Positions 7,924 to 18,777 are shown, counted from the stretch's first letter. The stretch is DNA of 64,000 nucleotides from Arthrobacter sp. PAMC25284 (GCF_019443425.1 NZ_CP080382.1:496001-560000), one strand, 5' to 3'. The notes: a model not told the origin generated them from the sequence alone. Numbers and translations: made by a program.

Positions 7924-10471
7924 TCAGAGGCGGTTCACGTCGGTGACCCGCACTACGGCGGTGCCGGTCTCATCCGAGGCAGCCAGATCGACATCCGCGG
8001 AAATGCCCCAGTCGTGGTTGCGGGCCGGATCATCAAAGATCTGCCGGACCTTCCAGACGCTGGCTTCCTCCGTGATGAACAGCAGGCCGGGACCGCGCGC
8101 GTCCGGACCCGTCCCGATGTCATTGTGCTCGTCAAAGTAGTCATCCAGTGCATCCTCCCAGCGTTCGGCATCCCAACCGGAACCGGCGTCGAGTTCACCC
8201 AGTGCGGTGGCTGCCTCGTCGGCGAACAACTCCACGCGGCGGAACATCTCATTGCGCACCATCACCCGGAAGGCCCGGGTGTTGGCGGTCAGCGACGGCG
8301 GCGGGGGAGGCGGGGCATCGTGCGGGGTCGGTGCGGCGCCGGAGGTGAGCTCCTCCCACTCGTCGAGCAGGCTCGAGTCCACCTGCCGGACGAGTTCGCC
8401 GAGCCAGGCGATGAGGTCCTCAAGGTCCTCGCGGAGCGCATCCTGGGGGACGGTCTGGCGGAGGGCCTTGAAACCGTCGGCGAGGTAGCGCAGCACAATC
8501 CCCTCGGAGCGGGCCAGGCCGTAAAACTGGACGAATTCGCCGAAGTTCATGGCGCGCTCGTACATGTCCCGGATTACGGACTTGGGCGCGAGTTCGAAGT
8601 CGCCGATCCAGGGAGCGGCCCGGCGGTACACGTCGAAGGCCTCGCCAAGGATCTCCGCGAGTGGTTGCGGGTAGGTGACCTCTTCGAGCATGGCCATGCG
8701 CTGGTCGTACTCAATCCCGTCGGCCTTCATCGCCGCGATCGCTTCGCCGCGGGCCTTCTTCTGCTGTGCGGCGAGGATCTGGCGCGGCTTCTCCAGCGTC
8801 GATTCAATCACCGAGACAACATCCAGGGCATATGACGGCGACTCCGGGTCCAGCAGCTCCAACGCGGCGAGGGCGAACGGGGACAACGGCTGGTTCAGCG
8901 CGAAGTTGGCCTGCAGGTGCACGGTGAGCCGTACGGTGCGGCCGTCCGGGCCTTGTTCTTCGGGCGGGATCCGCTCGACGACGCCGGCGGCGAGAAGTTC
9001 GCGGTAGATGCCGAGCGCCTTCTTCATCAGCTGCAACTGGGAAACCCGGGGTTCATGATTCTCCGTCAGCAGCCGGCGCGCCGCCTGGAACGGGTCGCCG
9101 GGGCGTTCCATGAGGTTCATCAGCATCGCGTGGGTCACCGTGAAACTGGACGTCAGCGGATCGGGGACCGACTCCACGAGGCGCTTGTACGTCGGCTCGC
9201 CCCAGGACACGAAGCCTTCAGGTGGCTTCTTCTTGACCACTTGGCGGAGCTTCTTCTGGTCATCGCCAAATTTCGCCGTAGCCTTCGCCATGGCTTTGAC
9301 GTTTTCCGTGACGTGTTCCGGGGCCTGCACCACAACAGTTCCGGCCGTGTCATAGCCGGCGCGGCCGGCGCGGCCTGCGATCTGGTGGAATTCGCGGGAG
9401 TTCAGCAGCCGGGTCCGGACGCCGTCGTACTTGCTCAGGGCCGTCAGCAGGACGGTGCGGATGGGCACGTTAATACCCACCCCGAGGGTGTCCGTGCCGC
9501 AGATAACCTTGAGCAGTCCGGCCTGGGCCAGTTGCTCCACGAGCCGGCGATATTTCGGCAGCATCCCGGCGTGGTGGACGCCGATGCCATGCCGGACGAG
9601 CCGGTTGAGGGTCTTGCCGAAGCCGGCGGCGAAGCGGAAACCGGCAATCAGCCCGGCGATCTTGTCCTTCTCCTCGCGCGTGCAGACGTTGATGCTCATC
9701 AGGTTCTGCGCCCGGTCAATCGCCTCGATCTGGCTGAAGTGCACCACGTAGACAGGAACCTGCTTCGTCGCGAGGAGCTCCTCAAGCGTCTCGTGGACCG
9801 GGGTCTGTTCGTAGTAGTAGTGCAGCGGAATGGGACGTTCCGCGGAACTGACGGTCGTCGTCGGGCGCCCGGTCAGTTCGGTGATGCCCGCCTCGAAACG
9901 GCTGACATCGCCGAGCGTCGCAGACATCACCAGGAACTGGGCCTGCGGGAGTTCCAGCAGCGGGACCTGCCAGGGCCCAGCCGCGCTGCGGGTCGGAGTA
10001 GAAATGGAACTCATCCATGATCACGGCGCCGAGCACTGCCGCGGCGCCCTCACGGAGGGCGATATTGGCCAGGATTTCGGCGGTGCAGCAGATAATCGGT
10101 GCGTCCTGGTTGACGCCGGAGTCACCGGTGATCATACCGACGTTCTCGGCGCCGAAGATCTCGCAGAGGGCAAAGAACTTCTCCGAAACGAGGGCCTTGA
10201 TCGGCGCCGTGTAGTAGCTGCGCTGCCCCCGGGCCATGGCCTGGAAATGCGCGGCGATCGCCACGAGCGACTTACCCGACCCGGTGGGCGTGGCCAGAAT
10301 GACGTTGGCGCCGCCGGCAAGCTCCATCACGGCTTCATCCTGGGCGTCATAGAGCGCCAGTCCGCGGGTTTCGGTCCACTCCACAAAGCGGGTATACAGC
10401 TCGTCCGGGTCCAGGCCCGTCCTGCCGGAAAGTCGGGCGGCAGGGGCAGGGAGCTGGTCAACGAGTTTCAT
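7924..10471 (-). CDS. Ski2-like DEAD/DEAH-box RNA helicase, interrupted by a +1 frameshift
   Basis: The N-terminal frame starts [16 protein letters not shown] at 10471. It carries Walker A TPTGSGKS (about 61-68), motif Ia [11 protein letters not shown] and the DExH box DEFH (about 153-156). It then shifts at GGGCCC (9973-9978). The rest continues one frame away with SAT (LVMSATLG), motif [14 protein letters not shown] and a long C-terminal DUF3516-like region to 7924. Removing one base joins ...DPQRGWA to [12 protein letters not shown] and gives about 848 residues, the normal size for this actinobacterial family. The role is presumably RNA unwinding or turnover. The break matches seven others in the window and I read it as a sequence error. 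Confidence 0.88.
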
Positions 10472-10607
10472 CGCTCTCCAGCTTAGTGCCCGCCGCAGCG
10501 TCGGCGGGCCTGTCCCCCCGGCAGCCCTGGTGGGTGCCTCCTCCGCAGGCGTCTGGTCCCCGGCTAGGATTCGACCAGTGCATCATCGTCCGGAACCGGA
10601 GGCACTC

Positions 10608-11387
10608 GTGAAATGGGATCCCGCAAAATATGTGCAATTCGGGGACTACCGGGTCAGGCCCTTTTTTGACCTGACGGCACGCATCCATGCCGAAGCGCCA
10701 CGTCACGTCGTTGACCTGGGTTGCGGCCCGGGCAACCTGACCGCAACCCTCGCCGCACGCTGGCCGGGGGCGCAGGTGGTGGGCCTGGATTCCTCGCCCG
10801 AGATGCTGGCCAGATCCCGGGACCACGCCGCCGCCGCGGCCAATCTTTCCTATGACCTGATGGACATCGCCGGCTGGATGCCCTCCGGCGGGACGGACGT
10901 GGTGGTCAGCAACGCCGCCCTGCAGTGGGTGCCCGGCCACCGCCAGATGCTGCCGGCGTGGCTTGACGCGCTCAAGCCGGGCGCCTGGTTCGCCCTGCAG
11001 GTCCCGGGAAACTTCGGCGCCCCGTCGCACACCCTCATGCGCGAACTGGCCGAGTCCGACGCCTGGGCCGGCAGGCTCGCCGGTGTACTCCGCCATGCAG
11101 ACGTTGTGGGGGACGCGGAGGAATATCTGGGCATCATGCTCGACGCCGGATGTGACGCCGACGCCTGGGAGACCACGTATCTGCAGCTGCTCCCCGGCGC
11201 GCATCCGGTACTTGAGTGGGTCCGCGGCACCGGACTCCGGCCGGTGCTCGCCGCCCTGCCCGGGGACGAGGCGGAGGAGTTCGAAGCCGAGTATTCGGCG
11301 CTGCTGGACACGGCGTACCCCGCAGGCGCGCACGGGACCGTCTTCCCGTTCCGGCGGACCTTCGCCGTGGCCCGGAGGCGCGGCTGA
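10608..11387 (+). CDS. tam: trans-aconitate 2-methyltransferase-like SAM methyltransferase
   Basis: This 259-residue class I SAM-dependent methyltransferase begins MKWDPAKYVQFGDYRVRPF, the typical start of Tam enzymes. Motif I VVDLGCGPGNLTA lies at about 36-48, the acidic VVGLDSSPEML at about 60-70, and VVVSNAALQWVP (motif IV) at about 100-111. Tam methyl-esterifies trans-aconitate, an inhibitor formed from the citrate-cycle intermediate cis-aconitate. GTG 10608 is chosen because GGAGG lies 5 nt upstream and the conserved N-terminus begins there. It is divergent from the helicase gene with a 136-bp shared upstream region. Confidence 0.85.
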   Translation: MKWDPAKYVQFGDYRVRPFFDLTARIHAEAPRHVVDLGCGPGNLTATLAARWPGAQVVGLDSSPEMLARSRDHAAAAANLSYDLMDIAGWMPSGGTDVVVSNAALQWVPGHRQMLPAWLDALKPGAWFALQVPGNFGAPSHTLMRELAESDAWAGRLAGVLRHADVVGDAEEYLGIMLDAGCDADAWETTYLQLLPGAHPVLEWVRGTGLRPVLAALPGDEAEEFEAEYSALLDTAYPAGAHGTVFPFRRTFAVARRRG

Positions 11388-11422
11388 TTCCCCCGGCGGC
11401 CGCAGTACGGTACCGGCACGTC

Positions 11423-11451
11423 TTGACACGCCGGCGGAAGAAAAGAAGTGT
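11423..11451 (+). promoter_or_regulatory. candidate sigma-70-type promoter for the ABC exporter operon
   Basis: TTGACA (11423-11428) is followed after 17 bp by AAGTGT (11446-11451). A second possible -10, TACAAT, lies at 11478-11483. The -35 is a perfect match and the -10 is weak. The site is 105 bp upstream of the exporter start. No clear palindrome for the operon's GntR regulator was found beside it. Confidence 0.35.
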
Positions 11452-11555
11452 GACAAGAACAGCGGTGTGACCGGGCTTACAATTGCGAAGCGGCGTGTGG
11501 GGCCGGCCGTACCGAAATTATTCTGTCTGGGCCCTGACCTGATGATGGAGGTTCA

Positions 11556-13379
11556 GTGCTTCTCCGTCTGATGGGGCGGCTCCTGTCCGCTCACAAAATG
11601 ACCGTGCTGGCCATCGTCGTCCTGCAGCTGGTGCAGACCACGGCGAACCTGTTGCTGCCCACCCTGAACGCTGCCATCATCGACGACGGAATTGTCGCGG
11701 GGGACACGGACGTGATCACCTTCCTCGGCGCCTGGATGGCCGGGATCGCGGCGGTGCAGGTCGTGACAGCCATAGCGGCCGGCTACCTCGGCGCCGTCGT
11801 CGCCATGGAGATCGGACGGCAGCTCCGGTCCGAGCTGTTCACCAAGGTGCAGTCCATGTCCTCGCAGGAAGTTGGGGTTTTCGGCGCCCCGAGCCTGGTC
11901 ACGCGGTCCACGTCCGATGTGGCCCAGATCCAGAACCTCGCCGTCCTGGTGTTCACTATGCTGATCGCCGCCCCCGCCATCTTCCTCGGTGGAATCGCCC
12001 TCGCCGTCCACCAGGACCGGGCGCTGTCCTTCGTCGTGGTCGCCGTGGTGCCGATACTCACAATCATCATGGCCCTGATCGTGCGCCGCCTCATCCCGCT
12101 CTACCGTGCCGGCCAAGGGCTGATCGACCGGGTCAGCCGGGTACTCCGGGAACAAATCATCGGCGCCCACGTCATTCGGGGCTTCGCCCGCCAGGGGCAC
12201 GAAATCCGCCGGTTCGACGCCACGAACAAGGACCTCACCCGCAACAACCTCCAGTCCGCACTGCTGGTGGCCGGTATGCTTCCGGCGATCATGCTCGTGG
12301 TCAACGTGTCGTCCGTCGCCGTGGTCTGGCTGGGCGGGCACCGGATTGAAGCCGGCCAGATGCGGGTGGGCGCCCTCACCGCACTGATTGCCTACATCCT
12401 CCAGATCCTCATGGCCATCATGATGGCCATGTATGTCTTCTCGGCCGCCCCGCGCGCGAACGCCTGCGCGGAACGCATCCGCGAGGTACTTGACCTGGAA
12501 CCGGCAATTACTGACGGGGTGGAGCCCGGCCCGGCTGTGTCGGGACCGCCGGCGGCCCGGAGACCGGCAGGCTTCGGTGCGGCAGGCTTCGGTGCGGCAC
12601 CTTCCGTTGAGGCAGCGGGCCGGACGGTACCTTCCGGCAGCAGAGTCGAATTCCGTGACGTCTCCTTCGCCCACCCCGGCGCCGAGGCTCCCGTGCTCGA
12701 CGGCATCAGCTTCACGGCGGAGCCGGGCACCACGACGGCCATCATCGGCGCCACCGGCAGCGGCAAAACGACCCTGCTTAACCTGCTGCCCCGATTCCTG
12801 GATGCGACCGCCGGAGAAATCAGGATTGGCGGTCGGACTATCCGCTCGATGACGCTCGACGCCCTGCGCGGAGGCATCGCTGTCGTGCCACAGCGTTCAT
12901 TCCTGTTCGCCGGAACCATCGCGGAAAACCTGCGCATCGGCTCGCCTGCGGCGACCGATGAGGAACTCTGGCAGGTGCTCCAGACGGCGCAGGCCGGGGA
13001 GTTCGTCCAGGCCCTGCCGGCAGGGCTCGGGTCGCCGGTGAGCCAGGGCGGCACAAACCTCTCCGGCGGCCAGCGTCAGCGGCTCTGCATTGCCCGTGCC
13101 CTGCTCCGCGCCGCCCCCGTCTTCCTCTTTGACGACAGCTTCTCGGCACTGGACTACCAAACTGATGCCAGACTGCGGGAGGCCCTTCAACCGCTCCGTC
13201 GTTCGGTCACCGTCCTGATCGTCGCGGAACGGGTGGCCACGGTCATGGATGCCGATCTCATCCTGGTTCTGGAGGCCGGCCGGATTGTCGCCCAGGGCAC
13301 TCACGACCAGCTTCTGGTGTCGTCACGAAGCTACCAGGAGATCGCCGCCTCCCAGCTGGTCCTTGAGGACAGGCTGTGA
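11556..13379 (+). CDS. ABC exporter half-transporter, degenerate-site subunit of a heterodimer
   Basis: The 607-residue protein has an N-terminal six-helix exporter domain (about 1-310) and a C-terminal nucleotide-binding domain. Walker A is GATGSGKTT, the signature LSGGQRQRL is intact, but Walker B ends FLFDDSFSALD with Asp in place of the catalytic Glu, and the H-loop position reads VAERVATV instead of AHR. These are marks of the degenerate partner in heterodimeric multidrug exporters such as BmrC/D, LmrC/D or TM287/288. The start is GTG 11556 with GGAGG upstream. The stop overlaps the next subunit's GTG (GTGA). The exported substrate is unknown. Confidence 0.9.
   Translation: MLLRLMGRLLSAHKMTVLAIVVLQLVQTTANLLLPTLNAAIIDDGIVAGDTDVITFLGAWMAGIAAVQVVTAIAAGYLGAVVAMEIGRQLRSELFTKVQSMSSQEVGVFGAPSLVTRSTSDVAQIQNLAVLVFTMLIAAPAIFLGGIALAVHQDRALSFVVVAVVPILTIIMALIVRRLIPLYRAGQGLIDRVSRVLREQIIGAHVIRGFARQGHEIRRFDATNKDLTRNNLQSALLVAGMLPAIMLVVNVSSVAVVWLGGHRIEAGQMRVGALTALIAYILQILMAIMMAMYVFSAAPRANACAERIREVLDLEPAITDGVEPGPAVSGPPAARRPAGFGAAGFGAAPSVEAAGRTVPSGSRVEFRDVSFAHPGAEAPVLDGISFTAEPGTTTAIIGATGSGKTTLLNLLPRFLDATAGEIRIGGRTIRSMTLDALRGGIAVVPQRSFLFAGTIAENLRIGSPAATDEELWQVLQTAQAGEFVQALPAGLGSPVSQGGTNLSGGQRQRLCIARALLRAAPVFLFDDSFSALDYQTDARLREALQPLRRSVTVLIVAERVATVMDADLILVLEAGRIVAQGTHDQLLVSSRSYQEIAASQLVLEDRL
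12566..12595. repeat. 15-bp tandem duplication in the ABC exporter linker
   Basis: The unit ggcaggcttcggtgc is present at 12566-12580 and 12581-12595. It encodes a doubled GFGAA-type segment in the flexible linker between the membrane domain and the ATPase domain, and keeps the frame. Confidence 0.8.
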
Positions 13380-15370
13380 GGCGGAACCAGGCCATCGACG
13401 CCCGGGCCGCTCCGTCGGGCGGGTCCGCCACAGCCGACCACGGCCGGCACCGTGCGCCCGCACCGACCGGACACGGGCCGGCCCGGAAAAACCGGCCACC
13501 GGCGCCAGCCGACGACGCCGTCCGGACCCGGTGGCGAGCCGCCCTCCGGCTGCTGGGGCTGCTCCGGCCGTCCAAGCGGCGGATGTTCCTCTCCATCGCT
13601 GCCACGTGCGCATTCGTCGCCCTGAATGTTGCGGCGCCCAAAGTCCTCGGCGATGCCACCGATGTGATTGTCAACGGCGTGGTGCAGGGCGCCTTCGACG
13701 AATCCCGGCTTGCGTCGCTGCTGCTGGCAGTGGCATGGATATATGTGGGAGCCTCGCTCTTCAGCTGGCTCCAGGGCACCCTGACAGCGACGGCAGTCCA
13801 GCGCGTCGGCTACGGACTGCGCGCCGCCGTGGAGGCCAAGCTGCACCGCCTTCCCTTCAGCCATTTCGAAGTGCAACGGCGCGGAGAAGTACTCAGCAGG
13901 GCCACGCACGACGTCGACATCATCGCGCAGGCGCTCAACCAACTGCTCAACCAGTTGATCCTCTCGGTCCTGATGCTCTCCGGGGCCCTTGCCATGATGG
14001 TGTGGCTCTCTCCGGTCCTGGCCTTGATCGCACTCGTGTCCGTGCCGGTGTCCACCGCGATCACCGTGCTGGTGGCCCGCAAGTCACAGGCCCAGTTCGC
14101 GGCGCAGGGAAGCAGTACCGGCGAGCTCCACGCCCAACTGGAGGACTTCTTCACCGGGCATGAGGTCATCAAAGCCTTCGGCCGGCAGGGGGAGGCGGCA
14201 ACGGAATTCCATGCCCGCAACGACGAACTCACCCGCGCCGGCGCGCGGGCCCAGTTCCTGTCCGGGGCCGTGCAGCCGCTGATGGTGCTGGTCTCCAACC
14301 TCAACTACATCGCCGTCGCGGTGGTCGGAGCGCTCCAGGTCACGACGGGAACCCTGACGATCGGCGGCGTCCAGGCATTCATCCAGTTCAGCAGGCTGTT
14401 CAGCCAACCGATGGGCCAGATCGGCAGCATGCTGACGCTGGTACAGCCCTGCCTGGTGTCCGCCGGACGGGTCTTTGACCTGCTGGACGCAGCCGAGATC
14501 CCCGCCGAACCCGCAGCCGATGCCAGGTCAACGGCGGCCGCCGAAGCACCTCGGGACATGTCTCCGTCAACGCCTCCGGCGCGCCCGGCCCCGGCCCGCC
14601 GGGCTTCTGCACGGGTGGCCTTCGAGCACGTAACTTTCAGCTATGGCCAGGGCAAGCCTGTGGTGCAGGATCTGTCCTTCGTGGTGGAACCGGGCCAGCT
14701 GGTGGCCATCGTCGGTCCGACAGGGGCCGGAAAAACAACCGTGGTGAACCTGCTGATGCGGTTCTACGACGTCGGCTCCGGCCGCATCACCGTCGACGGC
14801 GTGGACATTTCGCAGGTGCCGCTGGACGAACTGCGCGGAATGTTCGGTACCGTGCTCCAGGACGCCTGGATCTTCACGGGAACGATCCGGGAGAACATCG
14901 AGTACGGCCGGCCGGGGGCCACCGATGACGAGATCATTGCCGCTGCAGTGCCCAGCCTTGTGGACCAGTTCGTCCGGTCGCTGCCGGCCGGGTATGGAAC
15001 CCTCCTCGGCAATGACGGTGCTTCACTCAGCCACGGACAGCAGCAGCTCATCGGCATCGCCCGGGCGCAACTCGCAGCCCGCAACATCCTCGTGCTGGAC
15101 GAGGCGACAAGCTCTGTGGACAGCCGAACCGAGGTGCAGATCAGGGAGGCCATGCAGCGGCTGCGCGAAGGACGCACCAGCTTCGTCATCGCCCACCGTT
15201 TGGCCACAGTCCGGGACGCTGATCTAATTCTCGTTATGGACCATGGACAGATCGTTGAACACGGAACCCACCGGCAACTGATGGCGGGAGGCGGATTCTA
15301 CGCCAGCCTGCATCAGGCCCAGTTCGCTGGCCGCGAACAAACCCCCGGCGCTGCGGAGCCGAAACAGTGA
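13376..15370 (+). CDS. ABC exporter half-transporter, catalytic subunit of a heterodimer
   Basis: This 664-residue partner of the preceding gene has a polar 60-residue N-terminal extension, six membrane helices and a C-terminal ATPase domain. Walker A is GPTGAGKTT, Walker B VLDEATSSVD has the catalytic Glu, and the H-loop IAHRLATV is canonical. Its signature is LSHGQQQL, with His replacing Gly. Together with the first subunit this predicts one consensus ATP site (Walker motifs here, LSGGQ from the partner) and one degenerate site. It starts by GTGA overlap with the upstream gene and its own stop overlaps the GntR gene in the same way, so the three genes are translationally coupled. Confidence 0.9.
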   Translation: MRRNQAIDARAAPSGGSATADHGRHRAPAPTGHGPARKNRPPAPADDAVRTRWRAALRLLGLLRPSKRRMFLSIAATCAFVALNVAAPKVLGDATDVIVNGVVQGAFDESRLASLLLAVAWIYVGASLFSWLQGTLTATAVQRVGYGLRAAVEAKLHRLPFSHFEVQRRGEVLSRATHDVDIIAQALNQLLNQLILSVLMLSGALAMMVWLSPVLALIALVSVPVSTAITVLVARKSQAQFAAQGSSTGELHAQLEDFFTGHEVIKAFGRQGEAATEFHARNDELTRAGARAQFLSGAVQPLMVLVSNLNYIAVAVVGALQVTTGTLTIGGVQAFIQFSRLFSQPMGQIGSMLTLVQPCLVSAGRVFDLLDAAEIPAEPAADARSTAAAEAPRDMSPSTPPARPAPARRASARVAFEHVTFSYGQGKPVVQDLSFVVEPGQLVAIVGPTGAGKTTVVNLLMRFYDVGSGRITVDGVDISQVPLDELRGMFGTVLQDAWIFTGTIRENIEYGRPGATDDEIIAAAVPSLVDQFVRSLPAGYGTLLGNDGASLSHGQQQLIGIARAQLAARNILVLDEATSSVDSRTEVQIREAMQRLREGRTSFVIAHRLATVRDADLILVMDHGQIVEHGTHRQLMAGGGFYASLHQAQFAGREQTPGAAEPKQ

Positions 15371-15759
15371 GTCCCGCTGGGCACACAACCGCGCCGTTCC
15401 CGGGCGGCTGGAAGCCCAGTCCGTCCAGCTCTGTTCCGCTCTTTGAACAACTCCGGCTCTACATTATTGAACGTGCCGACAGCGGCAGCCTGGCACCCGG
15501 AACCAGGCTGCCCGCGGTCCGGAACCTTGCGGGCGAACTCGGTGTCGCACCGCATACCGTGGCGCGCGCCTACAAGGAACTTGAAGCTGCCGGGATCGTC
15601 GCGACCAGGGGCAGGAACGGGACGGTCGTCTGCGCCAGGGACGAAGCCTGGAGCTCGCTGTCCGAGGCTGCCGCGATGTTCGCCGCCGCGGCCAGGGCAC
15701 AGGGCGCGAGCTTCGCTGAGGCGGTGCAGTTGCTCGCCGCTGCCTACGACAGCGAATAG
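15367..15759 (+). CDS. small GntR-family regulator (YtrA-like)
   Basis: The 130-residue protein has one winged helix-turn-helix. LFEQLRLYIIERADSGSLAPGTRLPAVRNLAGELGVAPHTVARAYKELEAAGIVATRGRNGTVV spans about 26-89. A short helical tail follows in place of the large effector domain found in FadR/HutC types. That architecture is the YtrA subfamily, whose members usually repress the ABC transporter operon that contains them. Here it is the third gene of the exporter operon, with a GTGA overlap. Autoregulation of the exporter is therefore likely, though I cannot see a clear operator. uvrA follows after 68 bp with its own SOS box. Confidence 0.85.
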   Translation: MSPAGHTTAPFPGGWKPSPSSSVPLFEQLRLYIIERADSGSLAPGTRLPAVRNLAGELGVAPHTVARAYKELEAAGIVATRGRNGTVVCARDEAWSSLSEAAAMFAAAARAQGASFAEAVQLLAAAYDSE

Positions 15760-15797
15760 CAGCGCGGCGTCTATGAAGTCCGCAGTACGGTCACAAT

Positions 15798-15813
15798 TCG
15801 AAGAAGTTTTCGA
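15798..15813. promoter_or_regulatory. SOS box (LexA operator) upstream of uvrA
   Basis: TCGAAGAAGTTTTCGA is a palindrome whose outer five bases on each side are perfect. It differs from the actinobacterial/Gram-positive LexA consensus TCGAAC-N4-GTTCGA at only two symmetrical positions. It ends 14 bp before the uvrA start, which fits repression of uvrA by LexA and induction by DNA damage. Confidence 0.65.
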
Positions 15814-15827
15814 TTAGCATTGATTTC

Positions 15828-18777
15828 GTGCCTAAAGCTGTAGCTGAAGATCCAGCCGTTAAAGTTCAGTCCGACATCGCGCCTAAGACCTCCGCTGCCC
15901 CGGACGGGGAGCGGGCGGCCGTCCACCGCCCGGACCTGACGCGCCTCGTAGTGCAGGGTGCGAGGGAACACAACCTGCGCAACGTGGACCTGGACCTGCC
16001 CCGTGACGCGATGATCGTCTTCACCGGGCTTTCGGGGTCCGGGAAATCCTCGCTGGCCTTCGACACAATTTTTGCCGAAGGGCAGCGCCGTTACGTGGAA
16101 TCGCTGTCCGCGTATGCCCGGCAATTCCTCGGCCAGGTGGATAAACCTGACGTCGACTTCATCGAAGGGCTTTCGCCGGCCGTTTCAATCGACCAAAAGT
16201 CCACGAGCAAGAATCCGCGCTCCACCGTGGGCACCATCACGGAAATCTACGACTACATGCGCCTGTTGTGGGCCCGGGTGGGCCGGCCGCATTGCCCCGT
16301 CTGCGGCGAACCGGTGGCGAAGCAGACCCCGCAGCAGATCGTGGACCAGTTGCTGGAACTGCAGGTCGGCACGCGCTTCCAGGTGCTGGCCCCGGTGGTC
16401 CGGGGACGCAAGGGCGAGTTCGTGGACCTTTTCAAAGAACTTACTGCCAAGGGCTACTCCAGGGCACGGGTGGACGGGGATCTTGTCCAGCTCAGCGACC
16501 CGCCGAAGCTGGGCAAGCAGTTCAAGCACACTATCGAAGTCGTGGTGGACCGGCTCGTCGTGAAGGAAGGCATCAGCCAGCGCCTGACCGACTCGGTGGA
16601 GACAGCGCTGGGGCTGGCCGAGGGCCGGGTCCTGGCTGAGTTCGTCGACCTGGACGCCGAGGATCCTGAACGGATCAGGGCCTTCTCCGAGCACCTTGCC
16701 TGCCCCAACGAACATCCCCTTGCCATCGACGAGATCGAGCCGCGGTCCTTCTCCTTCAACAATCCCTTCGGCGCCTGCACCGCCTGCAGCGGCATCGGCA
16801 GCAAACTGGAGGTGGATGAAGAGCTGATCATTCCGAACCCTGAACTCTCGCTCGCCGAAGGCGCTATCGCCCCGTGGTCGCTGGGAACGGCCACCACCGA
16901 ATACTGGAACCGGCTGCTCGCCGGACTCGCAGATGAGCTCGGTTTCTCGATGACCGCCCCGTGGGAAAAACTCTCCACCGACGCCCGCCAGACGGTCCTG
17001 CACGGCAAAGACCACAAAGTCGTGGTCCAGTACCGGAACAGGTTTGGCCGGGAACGCAAGTACAGCACCGGCTTTGAAGGCGTCGTCCAATATGTGCACC
17101 GCAAGCACGGCGAGACAGATTCCGACCACGCCCGGGACCGCTACGAGGAGTACATGCGGCAGATCCCGTGCCCGGCCTGCAACGGTGCCCGGTTGAACCC
17201 GGCCTCGCTTTCCGTCCTGATCAACGGCAAGTCGATTGCCGAGGTCGCGGCCCTGCCAATGCGCGACTGCGCCCACTTCCTGAACACCCTCGTCCTGACC
17301 GGGCGTGAGGCGCAGATCGCGCACCAGGTCCTGAAGGAAATCCAGGCCCGCCTGACCTTCCTCCTTGACGTCGGCCTGGAGTACCTGAACCTGGAACGGC
17401 CCTCCGGTACGCTGTCCGGCGGCGAGGCCCAGCGCATCCGGCTGGCCACCCAGATCGGTTCCGGGCTGGTGGGCGTGCTGTACGTCCTCGACGAGCCCTC
17501 GATTGGCCTGCACCAGCGGGACAACCGGCGGCTGATCGAGACGCTGACCCGGCTGCGGGACCTGGGTAATACCCTGATCGTCGTCGAGCACGACGAGGAC
17601 ACCATCCAGGAGGCCGACTGGGTGGTTGATATCGGACCGGGCGCCGGCGAGCACGGCGGCATGGTGGTGCACTCCGGCTCCTACAAGGCGCTGCTGGAGA
17701 ACACCGGCTCCCTGACCGGCGACTACCTCTCGGGCCGCAAGAAGATCGACATCCCGAAGAAACGGCGCAAGTACGACAAAAAGCGCGAACTGAAGGTCGT
17801 GGGCGCCAAGGAGAACAATCTCCTCAACGTTGATGCCACGTTCCCGCTGGGCTTGTTCACCGCGGTCACCGGGGTTAGCGGCTCGGGCAAGTCCACCCTG
17901 GTTAATGAGATTCTCTACAAGGTCCTGGCCAACAAGCTCAACGGCGCCAAGCAGGTCGCGGGCCGGCACAAGTCCATCCAGGGCCTGGAGCACCTGGACA
18001 AGGTGGTGCATGTCGACCAGAGCCCTATCGGCCGCACCCCGCGCTCCAACCCGGCCACGTACACCGGCGTGTTCGACAACATCCGAAAACTGTTTGCCGA
18101 GACCACTGAAGCGAAAGTCCGCGGCTACATGCCCGGACGGTTCTCTTTCAACGTCAAGGGCGGGCGCTGCGAAGCGTGTTCCGGTGACGGCACGCTCAAG
18201 ATCGAGATGAACTTCTTGCCGGACGTCTACGTCCCGTGCGAAGTCTGCCACGGCGCCCGCTACAACCGCGAAACCCTCGAGGTCCACTACAAGGGCAAGA
18301 CCATCGCGGATGTGCTGAACATGCCGATCGAGGAAGGCGCGGAATTCTTCGCGGCCTTCTCTCCGATCGCCCGGCACCTCAACACGCTGGTCGACGTCGG
18401 CCTCGGTTACGTCCGGCTGGGCCAGCCTGCCACAACCCTGTCGGGCGGCGAGGCCCCAGCGCGTGAAGCTTGCGGCGGAGTTGCAGAAGCGTTCAAATGG
18501 CCGCAGCATTTATGTCCTGGACGAACCCACGACGGGCCTGCACTTCGAGGACATCCGGAAGCTGCTCCTGGTCCTTCAGGGCCTGGTGGACAAGGGCAAT
18601 ACCGTCATCACGATCGAGCACAACCTCGACGTGATCAAGAGTGCCGACTGGATCGTGGATCTGGGACCCGACGGCGGATCCGGCGGCGGCCGGGTGGTCG
18701 CTTCGGGGACCCCCGAACAGGTCGCCAAGTCAGAGGAAAGCCACACGGCGGCCTTCCTGGCGGAGTTGCTGGGTTGA
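15828..18777 (+). CDS. uvrA: excinuclease ABC subunit A (UvrA), with a +1 frameshift near the 3' end
   Basis: UvrA is the dimeric ATPase that finds bulky DNA lesions and loads UvrB. The first ATP-binding half has Walker [10 protein letters not shown] and signature [12 protein letters not shown] (about residues 529-540). The second has GVSGSGKST and zinc-binding CEACSGDG...CEVCHG. At GGCCCC (18452-18457) one extra C breaks the second signature: LSGGEA continues as PAREACGG, while QRVKLA and the C-terminus lie one frame away, ending at 18777. Repair gives about 982 residues, normal length. The start is GTG 15828, just behind an SOS box. I treat the shift as a sequence error because the remainder is perfectly conserved. 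Confidence 0.95.

Noticed and set aside
16185..18509. 774-codon open frame opposite uvrA
   Set aside because: Same antisense effect of high GC; composition mirrors uvrA codons and there are no family motifs.
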